The notes under the pieces: model-generated
The model's database searches: none
Seen by the model: only the letters and a program-made list of their open reading frames with translations
What the model was told of the DNA's origin: nothing
Assembly: GCA_008360955.1 (NCBI GenBank)
Contig: LUCM01003479.1
Location: forward strand, 126,832 to 190,831
Direction: 5' to 3'
Length of the DNA stretch: 64,000 nt
From: Fasciolopsis buskii
Lineage: Eukaryota; Platyhelminthes; Trematoda; Plagiorchiida; Fasciolidae
In this document: one piece after another, positions 36,414 to 48,620 of the stretch
Layout: each line of letters starts with the position of its first letter
Position numbering within the stretch: position 1 is the first letter of the stretch
Program-made: the position numbers and the translations under genes

Positions 36414-36930
36414 ATGCGGATAAAAAAAGAATATCAGCCTAGGATAAAACTAGCAAATGCGAAGTCTACACTGCCGTCCCCTGTAGGCGAAATAAAATTT
36501 ACGAAATGCTGCTGCGTCACTAATCTGAAAGCATTGGAAGAACCTTTCTCACCACACATGTTATACTATGTTGTATTTTCGTTTAGTTTATGGTACGATA
36601 TGCACAAGATGATGCAACTATCCCAGATCATGGCTGAACACGTACGGAGTCCTTTTCTCAAGGGCGTGACAAAGACAGTGAACAGCGCAATCCTGCGACA
36701 CCTAGCCGACAGCGAACATCAGATTGATCCGGGAACCATCCTAAAGACAGCTATAGCGATTAACATCAAAATAGTAAATAAAAGGTTCCTCATGACTGCT
36801 AAGTCTGTACTAATTAGACTGTTGAAGCCAATGGTATGAAAGCAGCTTAATCGTGTACAACCTCTGTTGTTGTCTCGGTCAAGAAAATGAACGCGACAAT
36901 CACTGATATGGGTTCGATCTCCAACTAACA
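36414..36930 (+). mobile_element. Possible Penelope-like element fragment (GIY-YIG end)
   Basis: A 141-codon frame ends with AEHVRSPFLKG, then NSAILRHLADSEHQIDPGTI and FLMTAKSVLIRLLKPMV. This resembles the C-terminal half of GIY-YIG endonuclease domains of Penelope-like retroelements, where a lysine/arginine-x-x-H loop is followed by [SN]-A-[LIV]-x-x-H-x-x-x-[ST]-x-H-x-[IP]-D and, later, a helix with E/K-x-x-x-I-R. The GIY and YIG strands themselves are not visible. The call rests on one motif region and is tentative. Confidence 0.45.
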
Positions 36931-38789
36931 AATTTTACTTCGCATGCAGCCCCGAATTTCTCCGTTCTCATATTTTGACACATTCACGTCTAGTCCTCGG
37001 ACCATGAAAGTCTGATCAATTCTCAGATCATCGAATTAGTTGCTTTCAGTCACCCGTTACACGTGGTAGCTAATACGTTTGGCCATGCTATGGTATCTTT
37101 GATGACTGTCAGGACTAAACTGTCTTGAATTTTCCTGAAGTTTCATGTCGCTAATCATCAATACGTCGATGATAATTAGATCAGTAGTTGGTCTCCAGAG
37201 CTACTAGATTGTTTTCAAAGTTTTGTGAGCTCCGGGCTTGGTGGTTAGATAACAAATCTTTCATCACCAGCCAAGTGAAATCATTAGTGCGCACTCTGAA
37301 TGCTTGAAAGGGAGTAAAACACTATCTTTTTTTCATTAACCTCTTGGGTATTCCAAAGACGTTACTTCCAGGCATATGAAGTAGTAAGATGACCTCACTT
37401 TAGTGAAACTAAAAACATGGTAAGCAGACTAGGAAAGATTGCTACAACAAAGTACTCTGTAGAGAGCAGACAGTAGAATTTCACAACTTTATGTAAGCAA
37501 ATGCCTCAACAGCATTCAGTTAGCTGGCGCGTTCTACGAGACCTGTGGCAACATCTATGCATTGAGGGAGGTCAAGACTTGGGATGCGAGGTTTTGACCA
37601 GTCAATAAAATCAAAAGGAACTGACTGAAAGACGGAGACAACACTTTTAGAAAAATTGAGCAGATCAATTGCATTACAGCCAGTTTACTTTTGGGTAAAA
37701 TAACTGTCACTATCAGGCATACTGGAATTGCGTATTGAGAATAGAAAGGGTGGAAAAATTATACTGCTTGGAAAGTCTCGGGTAAAAATACAACATGAAG
37801 GTCGAATTGCTAGAGCCCCTGGTGTATGCACTATTTAGTTGCTCCACGTTTACGTCCTGTGAGGAATTTCTCCGGTAGTTAGAATTTAGCTGCCTCAGGA
37901 ATTACCAAACATTTCTGCTAATGAAGCCGGATGACACTGCAATAGTAGATAGCAAGAAGCCTGCGTATTTATGTCTTGGCGGTGAGTGGAAAAGTCTGCG
38001 CCCGTCGGTGATCCTCGGGTTTTATTAACTCTTGCCTTACTTTGCCGCAGGTGTTTAATAACGAGCAGGTGAAACAACAACCAGAATCGCAAAACCCACT
38101 GATGTCATGATTGAGGTTTGTCTGACCGGTCACATTTTGGGTTCTGTGCATGTTTTCCGAACTGCATTGCTACTTTTTACGATTCTGGTGATGATGTCAA
38201 ATAAAGACTTGGTCATTACGTAATTTCTGAATAGTAGAAAAGATTGTACTGCGTTGTATTGTGTAGACTTGCTTAATTAAGTGTCATACTTTAGTTAAAA
38301 ACCGGAACGGAGAAAAACTGTTGTGCTCATCACTTCGTAAAAAATACAGCTGAGAGAAAACGCGTCAAAGGAATTATATCAAACAGGTTCATGGAGAAGT
38401 CGGCTGGGATATGGTCTCGGTTAGTCAGGATAAAGCGTGGAGTTTTCGTAGATAATGATTCTGTAGGGCGTCGAACAAAAACCGGATCGTGTTGAAATAT
38501 GAGAACGGCACTTCAATAGATCGTGCAGAGAATGAGCCGGATCTGAAGTTATTCTGAGAGAAAACTTTCCGCATGTGGATGAGTGTTGATCACCCGGGTT
38601 AGGGAATACCTCATTTCTTAGCAGGAAAAACATGCAGCCAATTACTGACAGTCCGCGGCGGGTGATTTTAAAGCCTTTCTTAAATCAATCCACAGTAGTG
38701 GTAGCACAGCAATAAGGAAGGATTGGTAGAGCACACTAGTGTGCAAAGCAGCAGGTGGTGCTTCGTTTCACTTTGTTATGTGGAAGCCC
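36931..38789. other. No gene recognised
   Basis: About 1.9 kb apart from the short motif copy at 37248-37290. No family resemblance in the frames present. Confidence 0.5.
37248..37290 (-). repeat. Short dispersed motif, GCACTAATGAT...GATGAAAG type
   Basis: The minus strand reads GCACTAATGATTTC, then GGCTGGTGATGAAAG. It aligns over about 40 bases with 44443-44487, which reads GCACTGATGATGTC then GGCTGGTAATGAAACG. It is short, but the shared order of blocks makes common origin likely. Confidence 0.6.
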
Positions 38790-38795
38790 TAGTAT

Positions 38796-39190
38796 GTGAA
38801 AAAACATTACTTGAAGATTTTCTACGCAAGTGGATACCCGACGCGAGCAATGGTTGCGGGGCTTCAGCAACTTGGAATAGAGGGTAAGTTTAACGCCGCG
38901 TCTATTGGAGAGGTGAAGCTATCATTCAGACCCAAAACACCGTGTCTTAGTGATAACGAACACAGGCCGTCGGGACCTACCCCTGTTGTAATTTTTTGGT
39001 GCGGAGAATTTTAAACATGTTACCTAGAAGATGTGGCATGTCTTCATCCTCTCCTTTTCTTCCCACGCAATATGTGAATGCCTCGCCAAAGGAAATTGCT
39101 GCTGTCATCACCATGGGCTTAGTTTGCGAACGCTCTATCAATGTACTTGATTTCCGACTTTATTCGAGTAAAAATCTATCGCAGACGTGA
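38796..39190 (+). mobile_element. Possible Penelope-like element fragment (RT to GIY-YIG linker)
   Basis: The plus strand reads KKHYLKIFYASGYPTRAM and, in another frame, TQYVNASPKEIAAVI ... SSKNLSQT. In Penelope-like proteins the RT thumb is followed by a helix ending in N-G-Y-P, then a P-Y-V-x-G-[VL]-S-E-x-[IV] segment and a K-D-x-L motif before the endonuclease. The order and spacing fit; identity is low and the reading shifts frame. Together with 36414-36930 it suggests Penelope debris, not a full element. Confidence 0.45.
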
Positions 39191-42100
39191 ACTGTCACGG
39201 AATTTGTAAAACCGATTTTTCCCTCTCCTTAGAGAATTCAGTAATTAGGAAGATAATAAAGTCGTTGGAAACCAAAAAGCGTTTCGATGGGGCAGCAAGT
39301 ATTGTGTGCCTTCCACAGCTGACTTATCCATTTAAAATTTGTAGCCACTGAGTTTACTGCTTCCCAGTAATTTGTTTGACTTAATGAAAAGATTTTTATT
39401 ATTAGATCCTCAAAGCACTGCCAGATTTACTGTAATATCTGTAGTTTGTTGAAGCCATTATAAACAAACACTTTGTTGATTGTCATAGCTTTATTTCACA
39501 CATTTTATCTTATGCATCCAACTCACGGCTTTATCTACATTCCCTGCGCGATATGGGCGCAAACTCTTATTTGTCTGTCTTTAGTATGTGCATTTCTTTT
39601 TTGCAGTGCCTCATTTTTCTGCTTGTTTAGCTCAAGAAATTCCTCTAGGAATCAAAACCTTTAGAACGTTGGACACCGATCAGCCTGTAATTTGCTTAAT
39701 TCCACTGTAAATATGCGTTCACTGGATTACGCTTACACATGCTGAAGAATTAATTCTTTGGACGTATTAACTGGTCAGTTATTTGACCGAGTTTTCTCGA
39801 GTGAAGGTGTGCTTTGGCTGCGAATATTCTTTAGGTAACGCATGAACTGCCGCCACCGAATAGTACTGCTGCGCAGAGTTCACTAGAATTGAACGAGTAG
39901 AGTAACAAAATTCCACTTTCGTTAAGTCACTCTTGTCACGCCGGCCTATTATCTAAATTCTTGAACAGCATTGGTGATTGGCCCAGTGTTTCTTTTTCAA
40001 ATCATTTTATCTCACTGAAACGTTTGTACTGATTAACTGCGAAAACTCATTCTAACTGGCTGCTTCACGTGAAATAAAGTTGATTCAAAATGTGTAATCG
40101 AGGAATTATTTCTGCGTAGTCGTGTTTAGTCTTGTGATTACTCACTGCAGATGCAGGAACCATCTCCATAACACAAAGAAGCAATGTTGCGTTGCTTCAG
40201 ACGAAGGAAACAGTCATTATGGAGGAATTTTCTCCCGTAGAGAACAAATGCCATTGAAAACAACGGTATGTAGTGTTGGAACACCGGAGCAGAAGAGGCT
40301 CAATTCAGGGGGTATTTTCCACTTTTGGAGGGTGGAAATTATAACGCAGAGTTCGCACGCAAATAACGTATCATTTAGCTTCATCAACTCTTTTCAGTCC
40401 TACTACCGGAGATTATCCAAGCTATTTATAAAGCTTCCCATTTATGTTCGCATCAAATTATAGTGACATTTTTGTCATCCTACTTGGATTACTTATAAGT
40501 AGTCGCGTTTTTATCTACAATAAATGGCTCGACGGGTGGCTTTGAATCTCGACGTCCAGCCTAGTTCTGTAAAATACTGAGCACAGCGAAAAGCAAACTA
40601 GGATATGACTTGAAAATCCACCGACCTCACTGGGGCTCAAACAGGTTCACATATGCTGCCCGTCTCAATGAACTGAAAGTGTTGATTAGCGTTGGAGCCC
40701 ACTGATTAATGCGCATGAGGACTGACTCTGCTGATGACTCAAAACGTGATAACAGACAGCATGGTAGATTTTACCACATCTTTGAGTTCGTCAAAACATG
40801 GGAATGAGCAAATGAAACACCACTTTCTAATTTTCGAATTTCACAGCCCCCCGAAGTTGTTATCACATGGCGATAACCTATGAAGCTGCCATTCGGTCAC
40901 TTTCTTCAGTATACTATATGGGTATACAAATGGTTTGCGCTTGAGATTAAGATAGAAAGACCTTGACTGGTAAATAACCGAAATACATAAGCACAAAGGA
41001 AAGCACCAATCGAACACTTCTGCATTTCACTCGTTTTAAAATGTCCACTGGGAATATTAAGAAAACAAGTTCATTTCAGTGCTTGACATTCATACCAATA
41101 AATCACAAAACTCTGAGAATAATTTGCAAGGATTAGATAAGTTGGATAAAATATGGGTGAGAAAGCAATTTTATTAGACAATACTTGGTAAAACACGTCC
41201 GTTCATTTGCGGATTATGCATGCAACACCACCAATCCTACTGTCAAACAAAATGAGTACTACGAGCAACCTAAATTCTGCAAAGCTAAAGAGAATACATA
41301 GTATTACTAATGTCAACGCCCAAGAAAAGATGAATTGTTCCGGTCTCCGTCAGTTTTACTAATAACATAGCGGGCTTCTAGTCATCCCATCGGAATTCAG
41401 CAGAATGAAATCGGGACCGTACAGAAGGGACGTCCTCGTTAGTTATGGCCTTCTGACAACTAAACCTGGCTTTTAGATCACAGCCATTTTGCCAACGGCG
41501 GAGCTGACAACCCAGCGCACTTTCGATGGGCTCTACTTTAGTCGTCATTTACAGTAGTCGTACTCTTAGATTTCATATTGATCTGTAAACAACTGCAGTG
41601 TGCCATGAGATAAAGTTCTTCAAAGGGTTTGCTTGGAGGACCTGAAAACCGCAGCACTAGGAAAATCAGCTTCACCCTAGTCCCAGGAAACGCAGTAGAC
41701 AGCATCAACACTTCAACAACCAAAACAACAGGAATGTCTACAGGATGCGCGCTGTATCGCAGACCGACGAGAAATCTACGATTTTCTATGGCGATTGCAT
41801 GAAAACCGATGAAAAACGGAAATGAACTGCACGGCTTACTTTTGGTTGTTCCCCATTGGCCGGTAGCCAGATATGAATCCTAATGACTATGCAGCTAAGT
41901 AAAGTTCTGTCTAAATTGGAGGCAATAATTCGTTGATTACGAAAATGTGATTCATGTGGAAAATGTTGTTTACGATCCAAATGACGTTTCGAAAACCTAA
42001 TTACCACAAATATGTTAAGGTGGGTCAGTTACAGATAGTTTGCGGTAAACAGAACGTTTGTCCAACTTGGTACAACCCTAACTTGTGCTGGCACTATTTT

Positions 42101-43151
42101 TGGGCTAACCTCGGGCTGCCGATCACCGACAAATTGGAGAAGTGCAAGCGCATATAGTCGGACGTGAAGATTGGTCCTAACCTCTTATAGGATTAGGCAG
42201 AATGATCCGATATTAGATATTTTTCAGTGGCCTTCTAAAGCGGATGTGCTATTCTCTTTTGGTGAGTCCAGTTTTCCTTTTTAATCGTTTGTATTATAGG
42301 CAATAATATTTACATGCGTTTGTTTATTTTTAAATCTGTCGGTGTTGCTTCCCAGTAGGACTAATCCACAGACAACACTGAAGCACAAGACGTCAACACT
42401 AGACGTCACATAAGAGCACAATAACACAGATACAATTGGGCGCGGTTGCACAGAAACCAACCAGGCTAATTGTCGATGCACCACACACAGTGAGAAGGGA
42501 TGCGCAGTCCTTAGAGGCACAGCAGCATAAAAGCCTACCACCTAGCAGGACACCAACGCACGCCGATTTAGCAGGCACAATTATACGGGCTAGAGCCTTC
42601 AACTCTCGCAGTCGCACACCGAAATGGAACGGACCGAATGCCCTATGAGTCGGCCATCATACGAAAACAAATCGTGGAATTTGAATGGGTAGCCCAACCA
42701 GTTAGTGAGCGAGAGTGAGAGCGACGCGAGAATGCTAACAAAGAGCACAGCCGCGCGTTTATTGCTAGCCCAGCAATACAAGTCACAAGTCAGGTAAGCT
42801 CCATCGCTTATACAGTTTTACGGAGTGACCTTGTTCGACTGGGGAAACAGTCACTCCTTGCTTGGCCATATAAAATTTTTTCAACTGCACAATATTTGCA
42901 CTATAGTCACTTTCAAAATATCTGAAAAAGTACTGAAGCTCGTAACTTCGAAATTGCTAGAATGATCGCCAACTATAACAGCACTCTGGTAATGCACAGG
43001 TGTATTAGTGTAAACACAAATTTGAACAAAACATTTATCGTTACTCTACTTCTGTTCATTTTGGAAGGAATTTAGAGTAAGTTTACTAATCTTAGTGGAT
43101 TTGCAAATGCGTGCTAGTCGTAGCTCATGTTGTTAGATTTTGCTAGGTTCT
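39191..43151. other. No gene recognised; possible solo LTR near 42.3-42.8 kb
   Basis: About 4 kb. The segment 42,300-42,800 is more GC-rich than its neighbours and, on the minus strand, carries AATAAA in a sequence that could be an LTR R/U5 region; no partner copy was found, so this is only a guess. Other frames have no known product. Confidence 0.4.
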
Positions 43152-43210
43152 GGTCGCTAGGCTTGTCAAACGTTTCATCTTCAGTGCACTGACGGTGAAA
43201 CGTTTGCGAC
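43152..43210. repeat. Head-to-head palindrome of a GAAACGTTTG motif
   Basis: Outer words GGTCGC (43152) and GCGACC (ending 43210) flank CAAACGTTTCA and TGAAACGTTTG around a central TCAGTGCACTGA (43181-43192). The left arm has about 9 extra bases (TAGGCTTGT) next to its outer word. The arms match otherwise apart from two bases near the centre. It could form a cruciform, or a hairpin in RNA. Confidence 0.85.
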
Positions 43211-44442
43211 CTTAACGCCAAGCTCAACTATCAGAAACCTTTATATTTACCAGTGATCAAGCATTTTACTCTCTATATGTTTCTCGAAATGTATTTTCAG
43301 GTAGGTCACTGGGATGATTGAAGATAACAACTGTGAAAGATATCGTAGACATAATAGGGCAGTACGTGCAGGCATCTTTCAGGCCAGTCGTGATAAAAAC
43401 CCTGCGAGCACAGGGAGCTTGAAGTGGTCATTTGTACCGTTTTGTTTACTTTCCAATCTATTTGATCTGTGACTGGTTGTTCTGTTTCGCATGATCTTCG
43501 TTTCTTGACTAATTCGGTTTTCGTAGACGAATAGAATACTATTGAGCTGGTGACACATGAGCACTTAAAAGATGTGGCTTTTTGGCTATCAGCGATCCTG
43601 CTTGGAGAAAAAGTAAGCATCAGATGGGTTACACTCCAAACAAATTGCAATGTCTCACTTAGGCATGACGTAGGCGAGCACCTTGGAAAACAAAATCCAC
43701 AAAGCCACGGCCGCAGCGACAGTATTATAAGCAGACATCGATATCCGATCATTATGGCTTCTTTAAACCATATGCTTGATAAGAGAAACAACTGGTTTGA
43801 AAGAACACTGAATTAGCCACAAATATTCATATGGTATCAAAGCTGACACCGGAATTCGTCTTGAAAGGAAGACTATAACCTCCGATGCTCTTTTGTACTC
43901 CTGAGCATCAAAACGCAAGCTAAAGCATGTGGGTTTGAATGTATACTCAAAGGCGAATTTCCACCAAGGGAAATAATAAAGACTAAAGTATGAACAGGCA
44001 CAAGTATGTGTTCACTTAGTACATAAAAGAACCATGCATGCATGAAGAACGAAAGTAGTGAGAATCCAAGCGCAACTTGGGACATGGATTTTAATAGCGA
44101 CGAATACGAAGTAGATGTTTAGTGTTCACGCTTCCAAATGATTTAGTGATTCTAAAGGAACTCTAATTGGAAATGACTAACCTGATCGAACACATAAGAA
44201 AGTGCGTTTAACATAGGAAAAAATATCTGTAAAGGGTCTACTTCAAGTTACTTCCTCATACCGCAAATTAAACTGCGTTCGCAAAAACATGTTTTCAATT
44301 TATACATGGATACGCACAAATATATGCGGAAAAAAATGTGAACATGCATGTGCACGTTACATACGGAATTATGTACATATATGCTTACATGTATATATAT
44401 ATATGATTATGGTATTGATATGTTCTCTAGACTGGGCAGTTT
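43211..44442. other. No gene recognised
   Basis: Contains the longest stray open frame of the window (43306-43791 minus, 161 codons). It is Ser/Cys/Leu-rich without domain resemblance, and a plus-strand frame overlaps it. I treat both as unsupported. Confidence 0.5.
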
Positions 44443-44487
44443 GATTGTAAACGTTTCATTACCAGCCGAGATGACATCATCAGTGCT
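44443..44487 (-). repeat. Hammerhead-like dispersed motif, CTGATGA...GAAAC
   Basis: The minus strand reads GCACTGATGATGTCATC, TCGGCTGGTAATGAAACGTTTAC. It has the two constant words of a hammerhead core (CTGATGA, GAAA) with a palindromic AAACGTTT in the helix III position, like the tRNA-like repeats, but no helix I partner and only a weak helix II. Related short copies lie at 37248-37290 and 43152-43210. Confidence 0.6.
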
Positions 44488-45186
44488 AGGATCGTGCGGC
44501 CAACGTCTGGTTGTCATCGTCCGCTTAAATGGGTCACTCATATACTTTAATCGGCATAGATTGGTTGCTCTAGGTAAATTGGTTGGACAGAAATTCAAAC
44601 CAGCTGGTTTTTCTACTATTGACATTTTGTGGGGTGAATAAGCATCCGTTTCAACTGATTTGTGCTGACTGTTCTTTGGTTAGATCAATAGGTAAGCGTG
44701 GTCCAGATTGACGTGTGTGTTTGTCGATCGTTCCGAGGGGTGCTAAGCTCAAGAAATGCCCATGGGCGACGATTCCCACGTTTTCATAGTCCGATTTCTG
44801 ACCTTCCCGATCTTCATGAGCTGAATTTGGGGATATTGTTCGTGCCTTTTTCCTAACAATTTGTGCCCGTGACTCCTTGTCGCGGGCTTATTTTCGATTT
44901 GATATATATATATGCGTATATTTCCGCGCAATTACTGAAGTCGGGCTTGCAAACATTTCTACAAACCCAATTACACGCAGGTTTCCGTAAGTTTCCCACC
45001 AATTATACTTCACTTTTTTGCCTATATGAATTTTTTTTTCGATCTAGTATTTTTCCGCTTGTCTTTCAGTCCGCGCTGAACTTTACTATCAAAAAGCCTG
45101 GATGTACGAAATGGTATCATAACGATGCTCCTACATAAACAACTCTTGATAATGAACTTACCGAGCTTTCCGAATAGTTTATAGTT

Positions 45187-45780
45187 AATGCTCATTTTGC
45201 TTGGTTGTCTTGGATGTTGTATTGCTACTAGCATGTCTCGTCTCACTCCGTCTGGTCTTGTACCATCGCTTTATTCACACAGCTTAACTGAGCTACCTGG
45301 TTTTCTTCACTACTTCACGCGTTTTGTTCCAAATTTGGCATCTCCTGTGGAATTCATTTTTGCTGTATTTTCACCCGGCAATTTCATGTGGCTGAAAAGG
45401 CAAGAAAGTCCGCTGAGCTCTGTGCTTAGACACCTTAAGTTAAAGGCACTCTTAATTTTACGCACTCCAAAATCCGTTCATTACTGATGCATCTCGCGCC
45501 GACAATGGTGTTGTACCGGAGCAAGATATGTATCATATTCTTTGAGTTTCACGTCAAATTCCGGGGGGCTATTCACAGATAGAGAGCTAAGAGCCACTTC
45601 TTTATTGGTTCTTCAATAGATTTGCAAGTATTTGTTTGGGTCCATATTAGCTATTATTTCTAATCACTTGGCTATTGATTTCATTTGCAATTCATCCAGG
45701 TCGTTGTATAAATTCAGTATAGCAATGGTTCAGAAATGATGCTTAGCGATTTTCTGGTAAGACCACCAAGAAATTATCGC
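45187..45780 (+). mobile_element. Ty3/gypsy-type pol fragment, RT-RNase H junction (decayed)
   Basis: The plus strand reads ELPGFLHYFTRFVPNLASPV, matching the start of the RT-RNase H connection in gypsy polyproteins (L-x-x-F-L-G-x-x-x-Y-Y-x-R-F-I-P-N-L-A), then FMWLKRQE, LKLKALLILRTP and, after a stop, a decayed D-A-S RNase H start followed by a poor tether-like region. Stops and frameshifts are frequent. It faces the minus-strand gypsy element that begins near 46030 and is a different element. Confidence 0.72.
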
Positions 45781-46029
45781 AACAGCTGAAAAATCTTTTC
45801 CAGTGGATTATTGGACCACCGAATAGCACAGGGAGACCCTCGAGTATCCGTTTCCGTCCCAAAATCGGACGCTTAAATGATTTTCATTCATCAAGCTCAC
45901 TACCGGCACAGAAAACATAAAATGCCATAAACCTAATAAATGTCCAGAAACGTCATTTTATGATTCAACATTTAATCAAAGACGAAGATTTTCCTCAACA
46001 GAAGAAATAACTGTATCATGGTCCGAAGG

Positions 46030-46771
46030 TGCAAGCTCTGAAGCGGCAACAAAAACATTCGACTAAGCGGTTCCATGCCAGATGGCATGCGGTCGTGCGG
46101 ATTTGCTCCGTAGCCAGCATATTTGCAATGGACCAAAATGCATCCGACTTAAAATTGTTGTTCTCACTCATTCGTGGCAGTAGAGGGACAACCATGCAGA
46201 GTTGTCCATCGTTCTACGAAATGTCAAGCCACTGGACCGGCTGTGACGGTAGGGATGGGAATAGCTTCGTGCCATTTAATGGGTCTAATGATGCATGCCA
46301 GCGGACAGGTGATGAAGTCAAAGGACCAACAATATCAATGTGAACGTAACCGAAGCGAGCATCAGATGTGGCGAAGGTACACATGGGCCGAGCTACTTGC
46401 CTGTGCACCGTTGACCGCGGACAACGTAAATAGCGTTTAGCTCACATACGAACGTCTTTGTTCATGGGCTGCCAGAAGTATCGTGCAGCGACTAATCGTA
46501 GACCAGCTGCAGATTTTGGATTTGAAAGCCCATGTAACGCATCGAACACCAGACGTCGACAAGTAGATGATACTACTAGTCGAAGTGAGTCAATAGATAT
46601 GTCGCAGATTGTCGTGACACCATTTGTGGTCAGTGATACCTGACGACACTGGAGCGATGACGAATGAGGTACCTGTACGCAAGACTTATCCCGTGCCTGA
46701 GTTACTGCCATGGTAAGAAGGCCTAGGATGAGACACGTAACGGCATTAAATTTTTTGACATGATAAAGCAT
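46030..46771 (-). pseudogene. gypsy integrase region
   Basis: The zinc-binding domain reads RRLVFDALHGLSNPKSAAG, RYFWQPMNKDVRM; the second histidine of H-x3-H is Asn (LHGLSNP). The core reads TFATSDARFGYVHIDIVGPL and, after a break, LATEQIRTTACHLAWNRLVE, matching the D-x-V-G-P-L and I-R-T-T-A-Y-H-P-x-x-N-G-[LM]-V-E-R blocks. The sequence leaves the family near 46030. The central part with the second catalytic aspartate is scrambled. Confidence 0.82.
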
Positions 46772-46886
46772 CTGCTACACAGTTCGACTTGCCTCTGATA
46801 TTGGGAAGGTCCATCGTGATCTGAGAAATACAGTCTAAGAGTCCTATTTCTCGTGAACAGCAACGGCGGGACTTAGCATGCATTAC

Positions 46887-47234
46887 TTACGTTAGCGGTT
46901 TGTGGTCGGTGAACATAACAAAATAACGACCTTTAACAGCTTGGATATTAGGTAATAGAGCCGTATTCTGCCAGCAATTCCCGACCTGGGACGCTGTATT
47001 TAGTTTCTGTGGGACCATGGCGTTTACATATGTCGCAAACCAACTGTTGCAGCCCTCTCCGCTAGCATAATTAGAAGCATCTACGAATTGGCTAAGCATG
47101 GTAGACGAGTTTGTGTACGTCAGGAGCGTGGTTTTGGCTGATGCCAATTTGATCTCCCAAAATGCTGCCCGTGTGGCATCCGTGAGTACCAGCTTAGGTG
47201 GATCACCACGAAGTGGTTTGGCTGTTGGAAGCAT
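46887..47234 (-). pseudogene. gypsy RNase H region
   Basis: One frame of 115 codons: LTDATRAAFWEIKLASAKTT, LSQFVDASNYASGEG, MVPQKLNTASQVG and YFVMFTDHKPLT. It follows the CsRn1-like pattern for the connection and RNase H domains, including the D-A-S and T-D-H-K-P-L motifs. The segment between D-A-S and the Q-K-L-N motif is altered (GCNSWFATYVNAMVP). Confidence 0.88.
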
Positions 47235-47252
47235 GCGTGTAGCTTGGGTTAT

Positions 47253-47982
47253 TTAATGACGACAGAAGTTCACTATTGCTGTGAGCTCCTTGATTGAGGA
47301 TGGGGCGGCATAATCGATACTTTCGCGTTCTTTATCCTTGCTAGTTTTAATGCCCCTTCGAGTGATCTCTTGGCCGAGGAACATCATTTCCGTTTTATCT
47401 AGCTCAAGCTTATCAAGGATGACTACTATTCGATTGTCGGACAGAATTCGAAACAGTAGAGTCAGATGCTGGATATGGCAATCTACATCCGGTGATTCGA
47501 CTAATAAATCATCCATATATGCATGAACGAAACACAAGTCCATGTGATGCTGTCGACAGAGTTCTGGAGTGCCTTGGCAGCATTTCGCAAACCAAACTCA
47601 AGCATGCCTGAGGGTGTCGCGACGGCAACTTTCTTAACATATTCAGTAGCGACTATTATCTGGTGGTATGCTCGAACCAAGCTGATTTTCGAAACGCAGT
47701 CGTACCCTCAAGCGATGCGGTAATGCTTATTTGTATCGGATGACCATCGAAGTGTGTAGCCGCATTGAGTGCGCGGCATGATTGCGAGCTGGCACTATTT
47801 TTCTTTAAAAACATGTGCAACCGCGAGGCCCCAGGATTGTTAGAACGATGAACAATAGCGTTTGCAACCAAATTTTTGAACTCACTCTTATCGAATGCAA
47901 ATTTACATGCTTTCATTCCGCGAGATCGAGTGGCGGCTGGTGGTTCTCTAATGACGATGTGGTGGGCCACACGATCGTTCAT
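47253..47982 (-). pseudogene. gypsy reverse transcriptase region
   Basis: Begins NDRVAHHIVIREPP, then ANAIVHRSNNPGASRLHMFLKK, CRALNAAT, then in another frame ISLVRAYHQIIVATEYVKK and FGLRNAAKALQ, then AYMDDLLVESPDVDCHIQH and FLGQEITRRGI. The Y-M-D-D box is kept, but the motif A aspartate (normally K-L-D-L) reads K-I-S-L, and the conserved M-P-F-G-L block is shortened. At least two frameshifts are present. Confidence 0.88.
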
Positions 47983-48149
47983 CGGATCTATCAGTCGAAC
48001 GGTTTGGTTAGTAAGTGGAAGTTGAGGCGCAATGTTTGAAAATCATTCCGAATATCAAGAAGGATACCGGTGATTCGGTATGCTTGGGTGAGGGCTTCAG
48101 AACCACTGCGTTTAATGTCTGACGAGGGCGTGGTCACCTGCAGCCTCCG

Positions 48150-48620
48150 CAAATCAGCGAGTGATTTGCTGTGCCAAAGAAAAACCAATTATTAAAATAC
48201 CTGTGGGAAAGTCAGCAACTGGGATCCCCCACAGATACCGTCGTTCTGATACCAGGTTAATCTTTGGCTGCTTCATACCGTAAGTGATAATGGGCGTGCC
48301 AATTTCAGCCGACGGCGGAAGCAGCGGTGCTCGCGGATTGGCGTGGCCGAGTAGCAAGGCAGTAACTTGACCTCGGGTATCAACCAGAAACCCACCGTTT
48401 GCGCGGTGGTCATGTTCGTAAAATAGACAGCCAGCCTCGAATCATTCGTCGGCAAGTGCGGGCAAATTTTTTCGTCTGCTGTGGCGCTGACCACAAGAAT
48501 GAAATCGGCTGGTGGCATCCCTGTGCGTTGGGTCCAAATAGGAGATGATACCAACGAACGACGATCCGTTTCGTCTGCCGGGCGCCAGGAGCGGACGAGG
48601 GTCGAAGACGGCAAACTTGG
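48150..48620 (-). pseudogene. gypsy protease region
   Basis: After LAVYFTNMTTAQT the frame shifts and reads GFLVDTRGQVTALLLGHA, followed by PLLPPSAEIGTPIITYG and YLWGIPVADFP...ILIIGFSL. In working proteases this is F-L-V-D-T-G-A-x-[IV]-S-[VA]-[LI]-P, an x-[AN]-G-[TS]-x-I-x-T-Y-G segment and I-L-G-x-D-F-L. Here the glycine of the catalytic D-T-G is arginine and I-L-G-x-D is IIGFS, so the enzyme is dead. Confidence 0.82.

Noticed and set aside
42300..42800. LTR of the minus-strand gypsy element
   Set aside because: A polyadenylation-like AATAAA and a GC shift are suggestive, but no second copy exists in the window and no primer-binding site was seen.
43306..43791. 161-codon minus-strand frame, the longest uncharacterised one in the region
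   Set aside because: No domain, biased composition, overlapped by a plus-strand frame, and no splice or start support.
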